From an uncultured Clostridia bacterium (GTDB lineage: Bacteria; Bacillota; Clostridia; Christensenellales; CAG-917), in NCBI GenBank assembly GCA_934277615.1, contig CAKQUV010000008.1:1-59666 (forward strand): a DNA stretch of 59,666 bases, written 5' to 3'. The notes beneath the pieces were generated by a model. The model was not told where the DNA came from. It saw only the letters and a program-made list of their open reading frames with translations, and ran no database searches. This document shows, piece by piece, positions 52,472 to 59,666 of this stretch; positions within the stretch are counted from its first letter, which is position 1; every line of letters starts with the position of its first letter. The translations under genes and the position numbers were made by a program.

Positions 52472-52675
52472 GTGGGTATGGATACAAACATAATCTTGAA
52501 AATCGCAGGCGTGGGATTGCTGACTGCAATCGTGTGCGTGATACTCAAAAAGAGCGATAGAGACGAGATTGCAACCTTTGCAACTCTTGCAGGTCTTATC
52601 ATTGTGGCAGTGCTCGTGATAGATATGCTCGGCGGTCTTTTCGATACGCTAAAATCACTACTGTCGCTTTATTAG
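52472..52675 (+). CDS. spoIIIAC: Stage III sporulation protein AC
   Basis: This 67-residue protein has two membrane helices. The family start is MG-x-D-x-N-x-I-x-KIAG, which fits the GTG at 52472 (MGMDTNIILKIAG) better than the ATG two codons later. The gene begins one base after the spoIIIAB stop. Confidence 0.93.
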   Translation: MGMDTNIILKIAGVGLLTAIVCVILKKSDRDEIATFATLAGLIIVAVLVIDMLGGLFDTLKSLLSLY

Positions 52676-52850
52676 TGCAAAACGTCTATATAAAGTGCTT
52701 GTTGTGTTAAATAAGAACACAAATATAAGTTTGCAAAATTGAAGTAAAGAGTCGATTGAAATCAAGCATAGCGTTTATAAAAATCACGATTTTAGTATAA
52801 TTGTGGCGCTATGCAAACATTGTGCTAATGGCGAAAATTGATAAATTGTT
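52676..52850. other. Intergenic gap inside the spoIIIA operon (AC to AD)
   Basis: The two genes normally adjoin. Here a 175 bp AT-rich gap contains GCATAGCG (52766-52773) paired with CGCTATGC (52807-52814), an inner AAAATC-AC-GATTTT hairpin and a TATAAT (52796-52801) without a good -35. It could be an attenuator or an internal start site. Confidence 0.5.
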
Positions 52851-53240
52851 ATGATATTCAAACTTATCGGAATTGCAATAATAGGGGTGATTACGGTGGC
52901 GTTGCTGAGGACTGCAAAGCCCGAATTTGCCGTATTTGCGACGATTGCAACGGGTATCGTAATGGTTGTAACAATGCTCTCGGCGCTTCGCGACGTTGTG
53001 CTTGCGTTTGACGATATCGTACAAAAAAGCGGAATTGACGACAGAGTTTTTTCGGCAGTTTTGAAAATAATCGGCATTGGTTATCTTACGGAGTATTCCT
53101 CGTCGGTGGCGACGGACGCAGGGTGTGCGTCAATTGCTCAAAAGTTGCAGTTTGGCGGCAAAATCGTCATTTTTCTTATGAGTATATCCATTGTATCGAC
53201 GCTTGTCGATTTGGTGTCCACGCTTGTGGGAACGATATGA
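52851..53240 (+). CDS. spoIIIAD: Stage III sporulation protein AD
   Basis: This 129-residue membrane protein has four hydrophobic segments and the family's EYSSSVATDAGCASIAQKL block (about 86-104). Its stop overlaps the spoIIIAE start as ATGA. Confidence 0.94.
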   Translation: MIFKLIGIAIIGVITVALLRTAKPEFAVFATIATGIVMVVTMLSALRDVVLAFDDIVQKSGIDDRVFSAVLKIIGIGYLTEYSSSVATDAGCASIAQKLQFGGKIVIFLMSISIVSTLVDLVSTLVGTI

Positions 53241-54445
53241 AAAAAGCATTTTTAGCCATAGCTTCTGTATGCGTTTTGCTGTGCGCTCTCATTATGCTCC
53301 CTTCGGACGGCGTTTGTTATGCGGCGGAAGAGAAGAAGTCTGACGAGCAGATAAAGAGCGAACTTCAGAACGCCTACGACAAAGCGGTTGACAATCTCGA
53401 TTTGAGCGGATTGCAGGATTATCTCGATTCGCTTTCGCAAGAGGGGCGCGAGGCTATATCTATATCCGATGTTAGGGGTGCGCTCAAAGCGTTGGCGAGA
53501 GGGGAGAGCAAGCAGTTTTTCGACGTTTTTTTCAATCTTTTGGCGAAGTCGGCAGGAAGATATTTTCTCGGTTTTATCCCTGGGTTTATAACTATTGTGA
53601 TTATATGTCTTTTAAAGACTATGCTTTGCGGACTTACGGGAGATTTTCTCAATTCTTCGACGACAGAAGTAGTGAACGTGGTGTGCTATTGCATGGCGGT
53701 AATCGTTCTTATGAGCGGCGTGGTTACCGTTGTCGAAACTGTGTCGGAAACAATCGAGGCGCTCGTTACGCTGTCCAATGTGCTTTTTCCGATTTTGCTC
53801 ACTTTGCTTTCGGCGCTCGGAGGCAACGCAAGCGTGGCAGGGTATTCTCCGCTTATGGCGGTGCTTTGCGGATTTATTATGAAAATCGTAACGGCGGTGA
53901 TACTGCCGGCGTTTATCGCGTGCATAGTTTTCAGTATCGTGGGCAACGTATCCAAAACTGTCAAAATAGACAAGCTTGCAAAACTCATAAAGTCGGCGTC
54001 GAGCTGGCTTATCGGCATTTGTTTCGGACTGTTTGCAACGTTTCTCACCATGCAAGGCATATCGGGAGGCGTGGTGGACAAGTTCGGCTTCAACATTGCA
54101 AAATTTGCCGTGTCCAGTTACGTTCCCATACTAGGCGGATACCTCTCGGACGGATTCGATTTGATGACGGCTTCGCTTGTGCTTGTCAAAAACGCAGTGG
54201 GATATACCGGCGCAATGTTGCTGTGCGCGACGGTGGCTTTTCCGCTTGTCAAAGTGATAATATTCTCGCTTACTACAAGACTTGCCAGCGCGATTGCCGA
54301 GCCTATCGGCGATCAGAGAGTGTCGACTCTGCTCGGCGACGTCGCAAAAAATCTCAATCTGCTCATAACCGCGCTTACCGGCGTTGCGTTCTTGTTTTTC
54401 CTTATGCTGATGTTGCTTGTGTCGTCTTGCAATATGGGGTTGTGA
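53237..54445 (+). CDS. spoIIIAE: Stage III sporulation protein AE
   Basis: This is the large polytopic channel component. The 402-residue protein has a signal peptide (about 1-29, ending CYAAEE), a soluble region of about 80 residues and about eight membrane helices. SpoIIIAE signatures GFIPGFITIV and YVPILGGYLSDGFD are present. The frame extends upstream, but the ATG at 53237 starts the signal peptide and overlaps spoIIIAD. Confidence 0.94.
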   Translation: MKKAFLAIASVCVLLCALIMLPSDGVCYAAEEKKSDEQIKSELQNAYDKAVDNLDLSGLQDYLDSLSQEGREAISISDVRGALKALARGESKQFFDVFFNLLAKSAGRYFLGFIPGFITIVIICLLKTMLCGLTGDFLNSSTTEVVNVVCYCMAVIVLMSGVVTVVETVSETIEALVTLSNVLFPILLTLLSALGGNASVAGYSPLMAVLCGFIMKIVTAVILPAFIACIVFSIVGNVSKTVKIDKLAKLIKSASSWLIGICFGLFATFLTMQGISGGVVDKFGFNIAKFAVSSYVPILGGYLSDGFDLMTASLVLVKNAVGYTGAMLLCATVAFPLVKVIIFSLTTRLASAIAEPIGDQRVSTLLGDVAKNLNLLITALTGVAFLFFLMLMLLVSSCNMGL

Positions 54446-54446
54446 T

Positions 54447-54884
54447 ATGGGCGAGTGGATACTTTCTATCGCAGGGGTGATTTGCCTCGGAATATTGCTT
54501 GACATAGTGCTGCCGGAAGGCAAGACGGCAAAGTACGTCAAAGGCGCGTTTTCTTTGCTTGTGGTGATTGCCATAGTCGCGCCTCTGCCAAAACTTATAA
54601 AAAACGATTTTGACATAAACGTTGATGCGGATATTCCGTCCTGGTCGCAAAACGACGATTACACGACAGCGTTTTATTCCGCTTTTGAAGAGAAAGCGCA
54701 GAACGCGCTTTTGCAAGAGGGTTGCGAGAGCCGTGTGAAGATTGAATTGTCGAGCGGCGTGATTAACAGGGTGGAAGTTACGGTGTACAATTTGATACTT
54801 GACGGAAAAGATATTGTGAGAATAACCGCAAAAACGCTCGGGATATCGGAAGATAAAGTAGACGTGGCGTATGAATTGTTTTGA
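54447..54884 (+). CDS. spoIIIAF: Stage III sporulation protein AF
   Basis: The 145-residue protein has two N-terminal membrane helices (about 4-22 and 33-52), including the family pattern LDIVLPEGKTAKYVKGAFSL. A soluble ring-forming-type domain follows, ending LGISEDKVDVAYELF. A GTG/ATG choice favours the ATG at 54447. Confidence 0.9.
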   Translation: MGEWILSIAGVICLGILLDIVLPEGKTAKYVKGAFSLLVVIAIVAPLPKLIKNDFDINVDADIPSWSQNDDYTTAFYSAFEEKAQNALLQEGCESRVKIELSSGVINRVEVTVYNLILDGKDIVRITAKTLGISEDKVDVAYELF

Positions 54885-55190
54885 GATATTTTGCGGCAAA
54901 AAGAGACGGAAATGTAAGTGTTTTTGATATAAAAAGCGGTATTTTTCGATTGTTTTTTATGTTAATTTTTATCGCGCGCGTGCGCGCGTGTGCTCGCTCG
55001 TACAAATAAAAATGCGCGCTCAAGCGCGCGCGTGCGCGCGCGAAAATCGCGCGCGAAATAAAGAATAAAGACGTGTTTCGTACAATTTGCACGAGCGAAA
55101 ATTCGGCCGATTTTGGAGAGGTTTTGTCGAAAGGATATTTTTTCGAATATTTGCAAATCCGAATAAATATATTTTGGTATTGAGGACGGA
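54885..55190. other. Gap between spoIIIAF and spoIIIAG with alternating CG tracts
   Basis: No gene is supported in 306 bp. Alternating purine-pyrimidine runs occur at 54973-54992 (20 bases), 55024-55042 (19 bases) and 55048-55055. GCGCGCT-CA-AGCGCGC (55014-55029) is a perfect hairpin. The flanks are AT-rich. Such tracts readily adopt Z-DNA or cruciform shapes. Confidence 0.8.
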
Positions 55191-55613
55191 ATGGAAGTAG
55201 AGGATAGAAGAGACGATGGCATAATGCACAAAATAAAGCAATCTGCCGTGGTGCAAAAGCTCAAAGGCGTCAAAAATATACGAATTATTGCCGTTGTATT
55301 CATAATTGCAATCGCACTCATCATATACTCTAGCGTAGCAACCTCGACGAAGAAAAAAGCGCAGGCGCAGCCCACCGCAACGCAATCTTTGGAAAACGAC
55401 GAGGAAGCAAGATTGTCTGCAATACTTTCAAATTTGGAAGGGGCAGGGAACGTGCAGACGATGATAACGAAATCGAACGGAGAAATCTCGGGCGTGCTTG
55501 TCATAGCGGACGGCGCGAAGAATCCGCTGACAAGAGTCAGACTTATGCAAGCGTGCGCAAGCGCTCTCGGAATAAGCGAGGACAAGATTTGCGTGCTTTG
55601 CAAACAAAATTAG
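55191..55613 (+). CDS. spoIIIAG: Stage III sporulation protein AG
   Basis: SpoIIIAG forms the large ring of the feeding channel. The 140-residue protein has a membrane helix (about 31-50) and a short ring-building domain with EARLSAILSNLEGAGNV (about 72-88) and VRLMQACASALGI (about 115-127). It is shorter than Bacillus SpoIIIAG (about 230), whose extra loop is missing. GAGGACGG precedes the ATG. Confidence 0.92.
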   Translation: MEVEDRRDDGIMHKIKQSAVVQKLKGVKNIRIIAVVFIIAIALIIYSSVATSTKKKAQAQPTATQSLENDEEARLSAILSNLEGAGNVQTMITKSNGEISGVLVIADGAKNPLTRVRLMQACASALGISEDKICVLCKQN

Positions 55614-55633
55614 CGAACCTATAGGAGGAATAT

Positions 55634-56128
55634 ATGAAAATCAAACCGAAAACCAAGAAAATCATCGTGTTGTCCGTTATGGTGTTATTGCTTGTCGCGA
55701 CGGGAGTTTTGAACTTTGTGCTCAGCGACAAACTTGACAAGACCACCGACAACGTCAATGCCGACCAAGGCACGGTTACGCAAACCTTCTTTGCGGCGGC
55801 AAAAAGCGACCGTGATTCCACGCGCGAATCGGAGTTTCTTTATCTCGACGCGATAATGCAGTCCGAGTCCAGCACGGACAGCGCAAAGAAGAGCGCGCAA
55901 GAGCAAAAACTCACTCTTGTCAACCGCATGGAAAAAGAGCTCGCGCTCGAAACGCTTATCAAAGCAAGAGGCTTTGAGGACGCAATCGTAACAATCGGCG
56001 ATAAGGGCGTAAGCATCGTTGTAAACTCCACTGAGCTTACCACGGAGCAGGCAAACCAAATTTTGTCGGACGTGCTTGCCGAAACAACTTTCAAAGCGAC
56101 GGAAGTGAAAGTAATTCCGTACAACTAA
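55634..56128 (+). CDS. spoIIIAH: Stage III sporulation protein AH
   Basis: SpoIIIAH is the mother-cell partner of forespore SpoIIQ. The 164-residue protein has one membrane helix (about 11-28), a helical stretch and a ring-building domain with LIKARGFEDAIVTIG (about 112-126) and TEVKVIPYN at the end. AGGAGG lies six bases before the ATG, and a terminator follows, closing the operon. Confidence 0.94.
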   Translation: MKIKPKTKKIIVLSVMVLLLVATGVLNFVLSDKLDKTTDNVNADQGTVTQTFFAAAKSDRDSTRESEFLYLDAIMQSESSTDSAKKSAQEQKLTLVNRMEKELALETLIKARGFEDAIVTIGDKGVSIVVNSTELTTEQANQILSDVLAETTFKATEVKVIPYN

Positions 56129-56152
56129 AAAACATCGTTCATTGCCATACTG

Positions 56153-56178
56153 CCCACGGAGATATTCCGTGGGTTTTT
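56153..56178 (+). terminator. Terminator of the spoIIIA operon
   Basis: CCCACGGA, a five-base loop and TCCGTGGG are followed by TTTTTC. Confidence 0.88.
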
Positions 56179-56215
56179 CTTGTTGAGTTTTGGCATAACA
56201 AATTTTGAGTAATGA

Positions 56216-56244
56216 TTGATATAATTTTCGGTATGTGCTATAAT
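56216..56244 (+). promoter_or_regulatory. Promoter of the asp23-nusB-xse-ispA run
   Basis: TTGATA (56216-56221), 17 bp and TATAAT (56239-56244) lie 20 bp before the ATG. Confidence 0.75.
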
Positions 56245-56264
56245 ACACAAAAGCGGAGGTCGAT

Positions 56265-56576
56265 ATGGCAAAAGATTCGACAAAAATCACAACTGCGCTA
56301 AGCAACGTTCTTGTATCTTTGGCAAGCGAGGCAGCGCAAGACGTGGAAGGCATCTGCCTTCTCAATTCCAAACGCAACAAAGGGGCGGTGTCTGTCTATG
56401 TGTTGCCCAATGAGAAAGTCGCGGTGGATTTGTTTATCGATATCGAACAAGGCTATTCCGTTCCGTCCGCAGTCGCGGTGCTCCAAGAGAGAGTGAAAAC
56501 TCAAATCGAGAGCGCAACCAAATTCAAAGTACAATCGGTCAACGTTCAGGTGATGAACGTAAACGTAACACAATAA
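56265..56576 (+). CDS. Asp23/Gls24 family protein (YqhY-like)
   Basis: This 103-residue protein belongs to the Asp23/Gls24 family. Its position before nusB matches YqhY of Bacillus, where the gene is linked to acetyl-CoA carboxylase and its loss is tolerated only with suppressors. The visible core is VLVSLASEAAQDVEGI (about 15-30) and VAVDLFIDIEQGYSVPSA (about 52-69). The acc genes are not in the window. GGAGG precedes the ATG. Confidence 0.88.
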   Translation: MAKDSTKITTALSNVLVSLASEAAQDVEGICLLNSKRNKGAVSVYVLPNEKVAVDLFIDIEQGYSVPSAVAVLQERVKTQIESATKFKVQSVNVQVMNVNVTQ

Positions 56577-56580
56577 GATT

Positions 56581-56976
56581 ATGAGAAGAATTGCAAGAGA
56601 AAACGTTTTTAAGTTGGTGTTTGAATACACCTTTTACAATGTGGTCAACGATTCCACGCTGGAGCTTATGCTTGTAGATAGCGATTTGACGGAGGACGAC
56701 AAGAACTATATCAACTCAACCTACTTCGGCGTTGTAACCAATGAGGAAGAATTGAGAAAGGTCATCGCCGACCACCTCGAGGGTTATCGTATCGAAAGAG
56801 TGTATCGTCCCGATTACGCCGTGTTGTTGCTCGCAACGTACGAATTGAAGGAACACACCGCGCCAAATGCAGTCGTTATCAACGAGGCGGTGGAGCTTTC
56901 CAAAAAATACGGCACGGACAAGTCCGGCTCGTTTGTAAACGGCGTGCTTGCCAAGATCGTAAAAGATATAAAATAA
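56581..56976 (+). CDS. nusB: Transcription antitermination factor NusB
   Basis: NusB binds boxA RNA with S10 during rRNA transcription. The 131-residue helical protein has the family end with PNAVVINEAVELSKKYGTDKSGSFVNGVL-type sequence (about 98-126) and starts ARENVFKLVFE. It begins four bases after the Asp23-like gene. Confidence 0.93.
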   Translation: MRRIARENVFKLVFEYTFYNVVNDSTLELMLVDSDLTEDDKNYINSTYFGVVTNEEELRKVIADHLEGYRIERVYRPDYAVLLLATYELKEHTAPNAVVINEAVELSKKYGTDKSGSFVNGVLAKIVKDIK

Positions 56977-57105
56977 CAAAAGACAATCCCGACGTTCATA
57001 ATTTGCTCAAAAGCGCGACAAATGTATGATATTTCGGGATTTTTTAATCCAAAAACATCGAAAAATCGGTGTTTAACTGCAAAAATGGTGCATAAAGTGT
57101 CGATT

Positions 57106-58314
57106 ATGTTAGATAAAACCCCATTTTCTGAAAAAACAATATCCGTAAGCGAGGTAAATGCCACGATAAAAGCGTGCATTGACGCTCCGATATTCAAAGG
57201 TTTGGAAGTTTTCGGCGAGGTTTCTGGATTTAAGTTCAGCGGACCTCACGCATACTTCACGCTCAAAGACAAAGATTCGCAATTGTCTTGCGTATGCTTT
57301 TACGCTGCAAAAACTTACAATCCAAAAGACGGCGAAAGCGTCATTGTCAAAGGCTCGCTTGATTATTATCTCAAGGGTGGCAGACTGTCTTTGCAGGCAA
57401 GTTCCATTCAACCTGTGGGCAAAGGCATGCTGTTTTTGGAGTTCGAAAGGCTCAAGGCAAAACTGCTCGCAGAGGGTATATTCGACGAGGCGCACAAAAA
57501 GCCCATCCCCAAATTTGCAAAACGCGTGCTTGTGGTTACGTCCAAAACGGGCGCGGTTATCAGGGATATCGTAACGACGGTACGGCGCAAAAACCCCGTC
57601 ATAGACATTGTTGTCAAAGACGTGCGAGTGCAGGGCGATGGCGCAGGCAAGGAGATTGCCAAGGTGCTCGAGCGTGTGGATAAACTCGGATATGACATAA
57701 TCGTAATCGCACGCGGAGGCGGCTCGCTTGAGGATCTTGCTCCGTTTTACGACGAGCAACTTGTAAGAGCGGTGTATGCCATGAACACTCCCGTTGTATC
57801 TGCCGTGGGGCACGAAACGGATTTTTCGCTTTGCGATTTTGCCGCCGACGCGCGCGCCGCTACGCCGACTGCCGCGGGCGAATTGATTGCATATGATTAC
57901 TACGCAATGCGAGATCAACTTGTCGCCGACATGCAGCGCCTTAAGCAAAGCGCGACGAGAGGATATGAAAGGTGCGTGTCAAAAGCCAGGCTTTCTTCGG
58001 CGCAACTTCAAAGGCTTGCGACAGGGTTTTATACGGCGCACCAGCACAAAGTGGAAAATTGCATTCAGCGCATAAGAACGCTTGCGGAGAGGAAGATGGA
58101 AAGCGCAATCGCACGCACGGAAAAGGCGGCTGCGTCGCTGGACAATCTTTCGCCGCTCAAAGTGCTTGGCAGGGGATATTTTAGACTTCAGTCAGGGCAA
58201 AAGACTATAAGCAGAGTCGCAACTCTCAAAGTGGGAGAATATATCAAGGCTACGGGCGGAGACGGTTCCGTTACGGCGCAAATCACACAAATCGACTTGA
58301 ACAAGGAGAACTGA
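57106..58314 (+). CDS. xseA: Exodeoxyribonuclease VII large subunit
   Basis: XseA is the catalytic subunit of a single-strand-specific exonuclease. The 402-residue protein has an N-terminal OB fold (GEVSGFKFSGPHAYFTLKD) and the core with VTSKTGAVIRDI (about 145-156), ARGGGSLEDLAPF (about 204-216), VSAVGHETDF and DFAADARAATPTAAGE. A C-terminal coiled coil and closing strand with VLGRGY follow. The frame extends to 57022, but family alignment supports a start near the ATG at 57106. xseB follows after one base. Confidence 0.94.
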   Translation: MLDKTPFSEKTISVSEVNATIKACIDAPIFKGLEVFGEVSGFKFSGPHAYFTLKDKDSQLSCVCFYAAKTYNPKDGESVIVKGSLDYYLKGGRLSLQASSIQPVGKGMLFLEFERLKAKLLAEGIFDEAHKKPIPKFAKRVLVVTSKTGAVIRDIVTTVRRKNPVIDIVVKDVRVQGDGAGKEIAKVLERVDKLGYDIIVIARGGGSLEDLAPFYDEQLVRAVYAMNTPVVSAVGHETDFSLCDFAADARAATPTAAGELIAYDYYAMRDQLVADMQRLKQSATRGYERCVSKARLSSAQLQRLATGFYTAHQHKVENCIQRIRTLAERKMESAIARTEKAAASLDNLSPLKVLGRGYFRLQSGQKTISRVATLKVGEYIKATGGDGSVTAQITQIDLNKEN

Positions 58315-58315
58315 T

Positions 58316-58534
58316 ATGGCAGAAATAAAGAAATTCGAAGAGGCGTTGAGCGAACTCGAGGGCATCGTAAAAAAACTCGAAGGGGATATTCCTCTCGACG
58401 AGGCTATGAGCGCATTTGAAAAGGGTATCGAGCTCAGCAAAATTTGCATGGAAAACCTCAAAGCGGAAAAGGGCAAACTTGCGCTTTTGGTTGACGATAT
58501 CAACAATCTCACCGAAGAGATGAAACTTGACTGA
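58316..58534 (+). CDS. xseB: Exodeoxyribonuclease VII small subunit
   Basis: This 72-residue all-helical partner of XseA has the family pattern FEEALSELEGIVKKLEGD and LDEAMSAFEKGIEL. AAGGAG in the end of xseA precedes the ATG. ispA follows two bases after the stop. Confidence 0.95.
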   Translation: MAEIKKFEEALSELEGIVKKLEGDIPLDEAMSAFEKGIELSKICMENLKAEKGKLALLVDDINNLTEEMKLD

Positions 58535-58536
58535 TT

Positions 58537-59352
58537 ATGAAAATATCGACGGTTGACAAAAACGAGTTCCTTTCAATATTCGAGCAGTCGCTAAGAAACG
58601 CGATCGGATACGGCAATTCCGTAATCGACGAGGGCATGCGCTATGCAACTCTCGACGGCGGTAAGCGCGTGCGCCCGCTTTGCGTGTATTACGGCGCAAG
58701 AGCAATCGGAAAAGAAGCGGAAGTCGATGAGGTGATTTGCCTTGCGGTGGCAATCGAGCTTATCCACAACTATTCGCTTGTTCACGACGATTTGCCTGCC
58801 ATGGACAACGACGATTATCGCAGGGGCAAACTGTCCGTACACAAAAAATTCGGACACGCCAACGGCATACTTATCGGCGATCAACTTCTCACGCTCGCTT
58901 CTTGCGTGTTGCTTGACGGGGCGAGGACGTTCGGCTCGCATTTTGCAAGGGCTGCGCAAGAGATAACCTCTGCGGCAAAGCGTATGGTGCTAGGACAGGC
59001 AAACGATTTGCAAGGCTGCGAAACGGCGGACGATTTTCTTGAAATGTACTCTCAAAAAACCGCCGCGTTGATTGTGGGCGCATTCGGCGCAGGCGCAATT
59101 TGCGCAGGCGCGGACTTTGAACAGATAGAAAAAATCGGCGAATATGCATTGAATATCGGCATTGCCTTCCAACTTGCAGACGACCTGTTGGACGAAGGCG
59201 AGGAGGGGAGTATTGTATCCGTACTCGGCGCAGACGAAACGCGCGACTTACTCAATGCCAAAACGCAAAGGGCAAGGGAGATAAGCGGGGGCTTTTCCGG
59301 CGCAAAAGAATTGTCCGATTTTGCCGATGTGCTTTGCAATAGACAAAAATAA
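58537..59352 (+). CDS. ispA: Polyprenyl diphosphate synthase (farnesyl/geranyl type)
   Basis: IspA condenses isopentenyl diphosphate with allylic diphosphates. The 271-residue protein has GGKRVRP (about 44-50), the first aspartate-rich motif DDLPAMDNDD (about 86-95), the KT-type sequence SQKTAAL and a second motif ADDLLD (about 214-219). The two-residue insertion in the first motif fits bacterial farnesyl diphosphate synthases. It is about 25 residues shorter than usual, mainly at the C-terminus. In related genomes dxs often follows. Confidence 0.93.
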   Translation: MKISTVDKNEFLSIFEQSLRNAIGYGNSVIDEGMRYATLDGGKRVRPLCVYYGARAIGKEAEVDEVICLAVAIELIHNYSLVHDDLPAMDNDDYRRGKLSVHKKFGHANGILIGDQLLTLASCVLLDGARTFGSHFARAAQEITSAAKRMVLGQANDLQGCETADDFLEMYSQKTAALIVGAFGAGAICAGADFEQIEKIGEYALNIGIAFQLADDLLDEGEEGSIVSVLGADETRDLLNAKTQRAREISGGFSGAKELSDFADVLCNRQK

Positions 59353-59383
59353 AGGAAATATAGCGTAAACTTTCAAAAAATTG

Positions 59384-59412
59384 TTGCCAAATTCGTTTGT
59401 TTTTGATATATT
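59384..59412 (+). promoter_or_regulatory. Promoter of tRNA-Gly(GCC)
   Basis: TTGCCA (59384-59389), 17 bp and TATATT (59407-59412) lie 17 bp before the tRNA. Confidence 0.72.
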
Positions 59413-59429
59413 GTTAAAGCAATCGAAAT

Positions 59430-59504
59430 GCGGGAGTGACTCAGTGGTAGAGTGTCACCTTGCCAAGGTGAAAGTCGCGGGTCCGAATCCCGTCTCCCGC
59501 TCCA
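59430..59504 (+). tRNA. tRNA-Gly(GCC)
   Basis: The acceptor is GCGGGAG with CTCCCGC, the anticodon loop TTGCCAA carries GCC, the T-arm is GCGGG-TCCGAAT-CCCGT, the discriminator is T and CCA is encoded. Confidence 0.97.
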
Positions 59505-59666
59505 AACGATAGTGCAGTGAAGAAAATGAAGACGAAAACTTGATATTGATGAAAATCATATAGACGGGATTCGGCTTCACGGAGTGAAGAGTGCAGTATG
59601 CACAGACCCGCGCGGGTTCGTTCCGCAAGGTCGCCATCAAAGATGGCTACACCGTCTCCCGCTCCA
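59505..59666 (+). other. tRNA-tail element after tRNA-Gly(GCC)
   Basis: The arm AGACGGGATTCGG (59562-59574) is the exact reverse complement of this tRNA's T-arm (59483-59495). Hairpins follow: CTTCA-CGGAG-TGAAG, GTGCA-GTA-TGCAC (59591-59603), a T-arm mimic GCGGG-TTCGTT-CCGC and GCCATC-AAA-GATGGC (59633-59647). The last 15 bases (59652-59666) are a direct copy of the tRNA end, finishing in CCA at the final base of the window. It is the same plan as the units in the 2.0-3.4 kb cluster, 56 kb away. No ORF is credible. Confidence 0.72.

Overview
The window reads as a chromosomal stretch of an endospore-forming, probably uncultured, anaerobic member of the Clostridia (Bacillota). The evidence is a complete spoIIIA operon (AA to AH), a clostridial-style asp23-nusB-xseA-xseB-ispA block, hemZ, RNase Y, a bifunctional Rel, the McsA/McsB/ClpC system, and rpsO-pnp followed by a YlxY-type deacetylase and an M16 peptidase. 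G+C is moderate by eye. No marker fixes the genus. Both window ends fall inside features: a recombinase lacking its 5' end on the left, and a tRNA-associated element on the right.

Layout. 1-4017 is an accessory region. It holds the 3' part of a serine recombinase, five tRNA genes (Gly-TCC, Arg-TCT, His-GTG, Gln-TTG, Lys-TTT), several short tRNA-associated elements and a DUF1643 gene. 4014-8586 (minus strand) holds yfcE-like, rdgB, an Na/Pi cotransporter and a Y-family polymerase. 8632-14679 holds galE, galU, a fused mcsA-mcsB and clpC. 14793-18995 holds a short HPF, a sugar isomerase-like protein, pgi, an odd ABC ATPase and ruvC. 18991-24265 holds ruvA, ruvB, queA and tgt, separated by non-coding repeats. 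24415-28192 holds yajC, a TIGR04086-like membrane protein, secD and secF. 28248-34965 holds recJ, rel, an MBL hydrolase and hemZ. 35124-40474 holds rpsO, pnp, a ylxY-like gene and an M16 peptidase. 40675-48212 holds ftsK, rimO, pgsA, a short cinA and recA. 48485-50854 holds rny and efp. 51128-56128 holds spoIIIAA-AH. 56265-59352 holds asp23/yqhY, nusB, xseA, xseB and ispA. A tRNA-Gly(GCC) lies at 59430.

The strongest unexplained signal is a family of 140-220 bp units, here called tRNA-tail elements (my label), found after the tRNA genes. Each starts at or just after the tRNA CCA end, carries an inverted copy of part of the T-arm of that particular tRNA, then hairpin-rich sequence, and closes with a direct copy of that tRNA's own 3' end. 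Units occur after Gly-TCC, His (as a 220 bp tandem duplication), Lys and Gly-GCC. One more, whose host tRNA is not in the window, lies beside the recombinase end. Two units beside different tRNAs share a conserved core with matching internal hairpins, although their arms and tails differ to match their hosts. This could be a tRNA-targeted non-autonomous mobile element or a tRNA-linked structured RNA, and I have not seen it described.

Other notable items are a McsA-McsB fusion, a YajC with two tetra-cysteine repeats, an ABC ATPase with degraded motifs translationally coupled to ruvC, repeated blocks flanking ruvA, arrays of small hairpins joined by ATATCACT, a dispersed repeat present in opposite orientations after queA and pnp, and alternating CG/TG tracts inside the spoIIIA operon.
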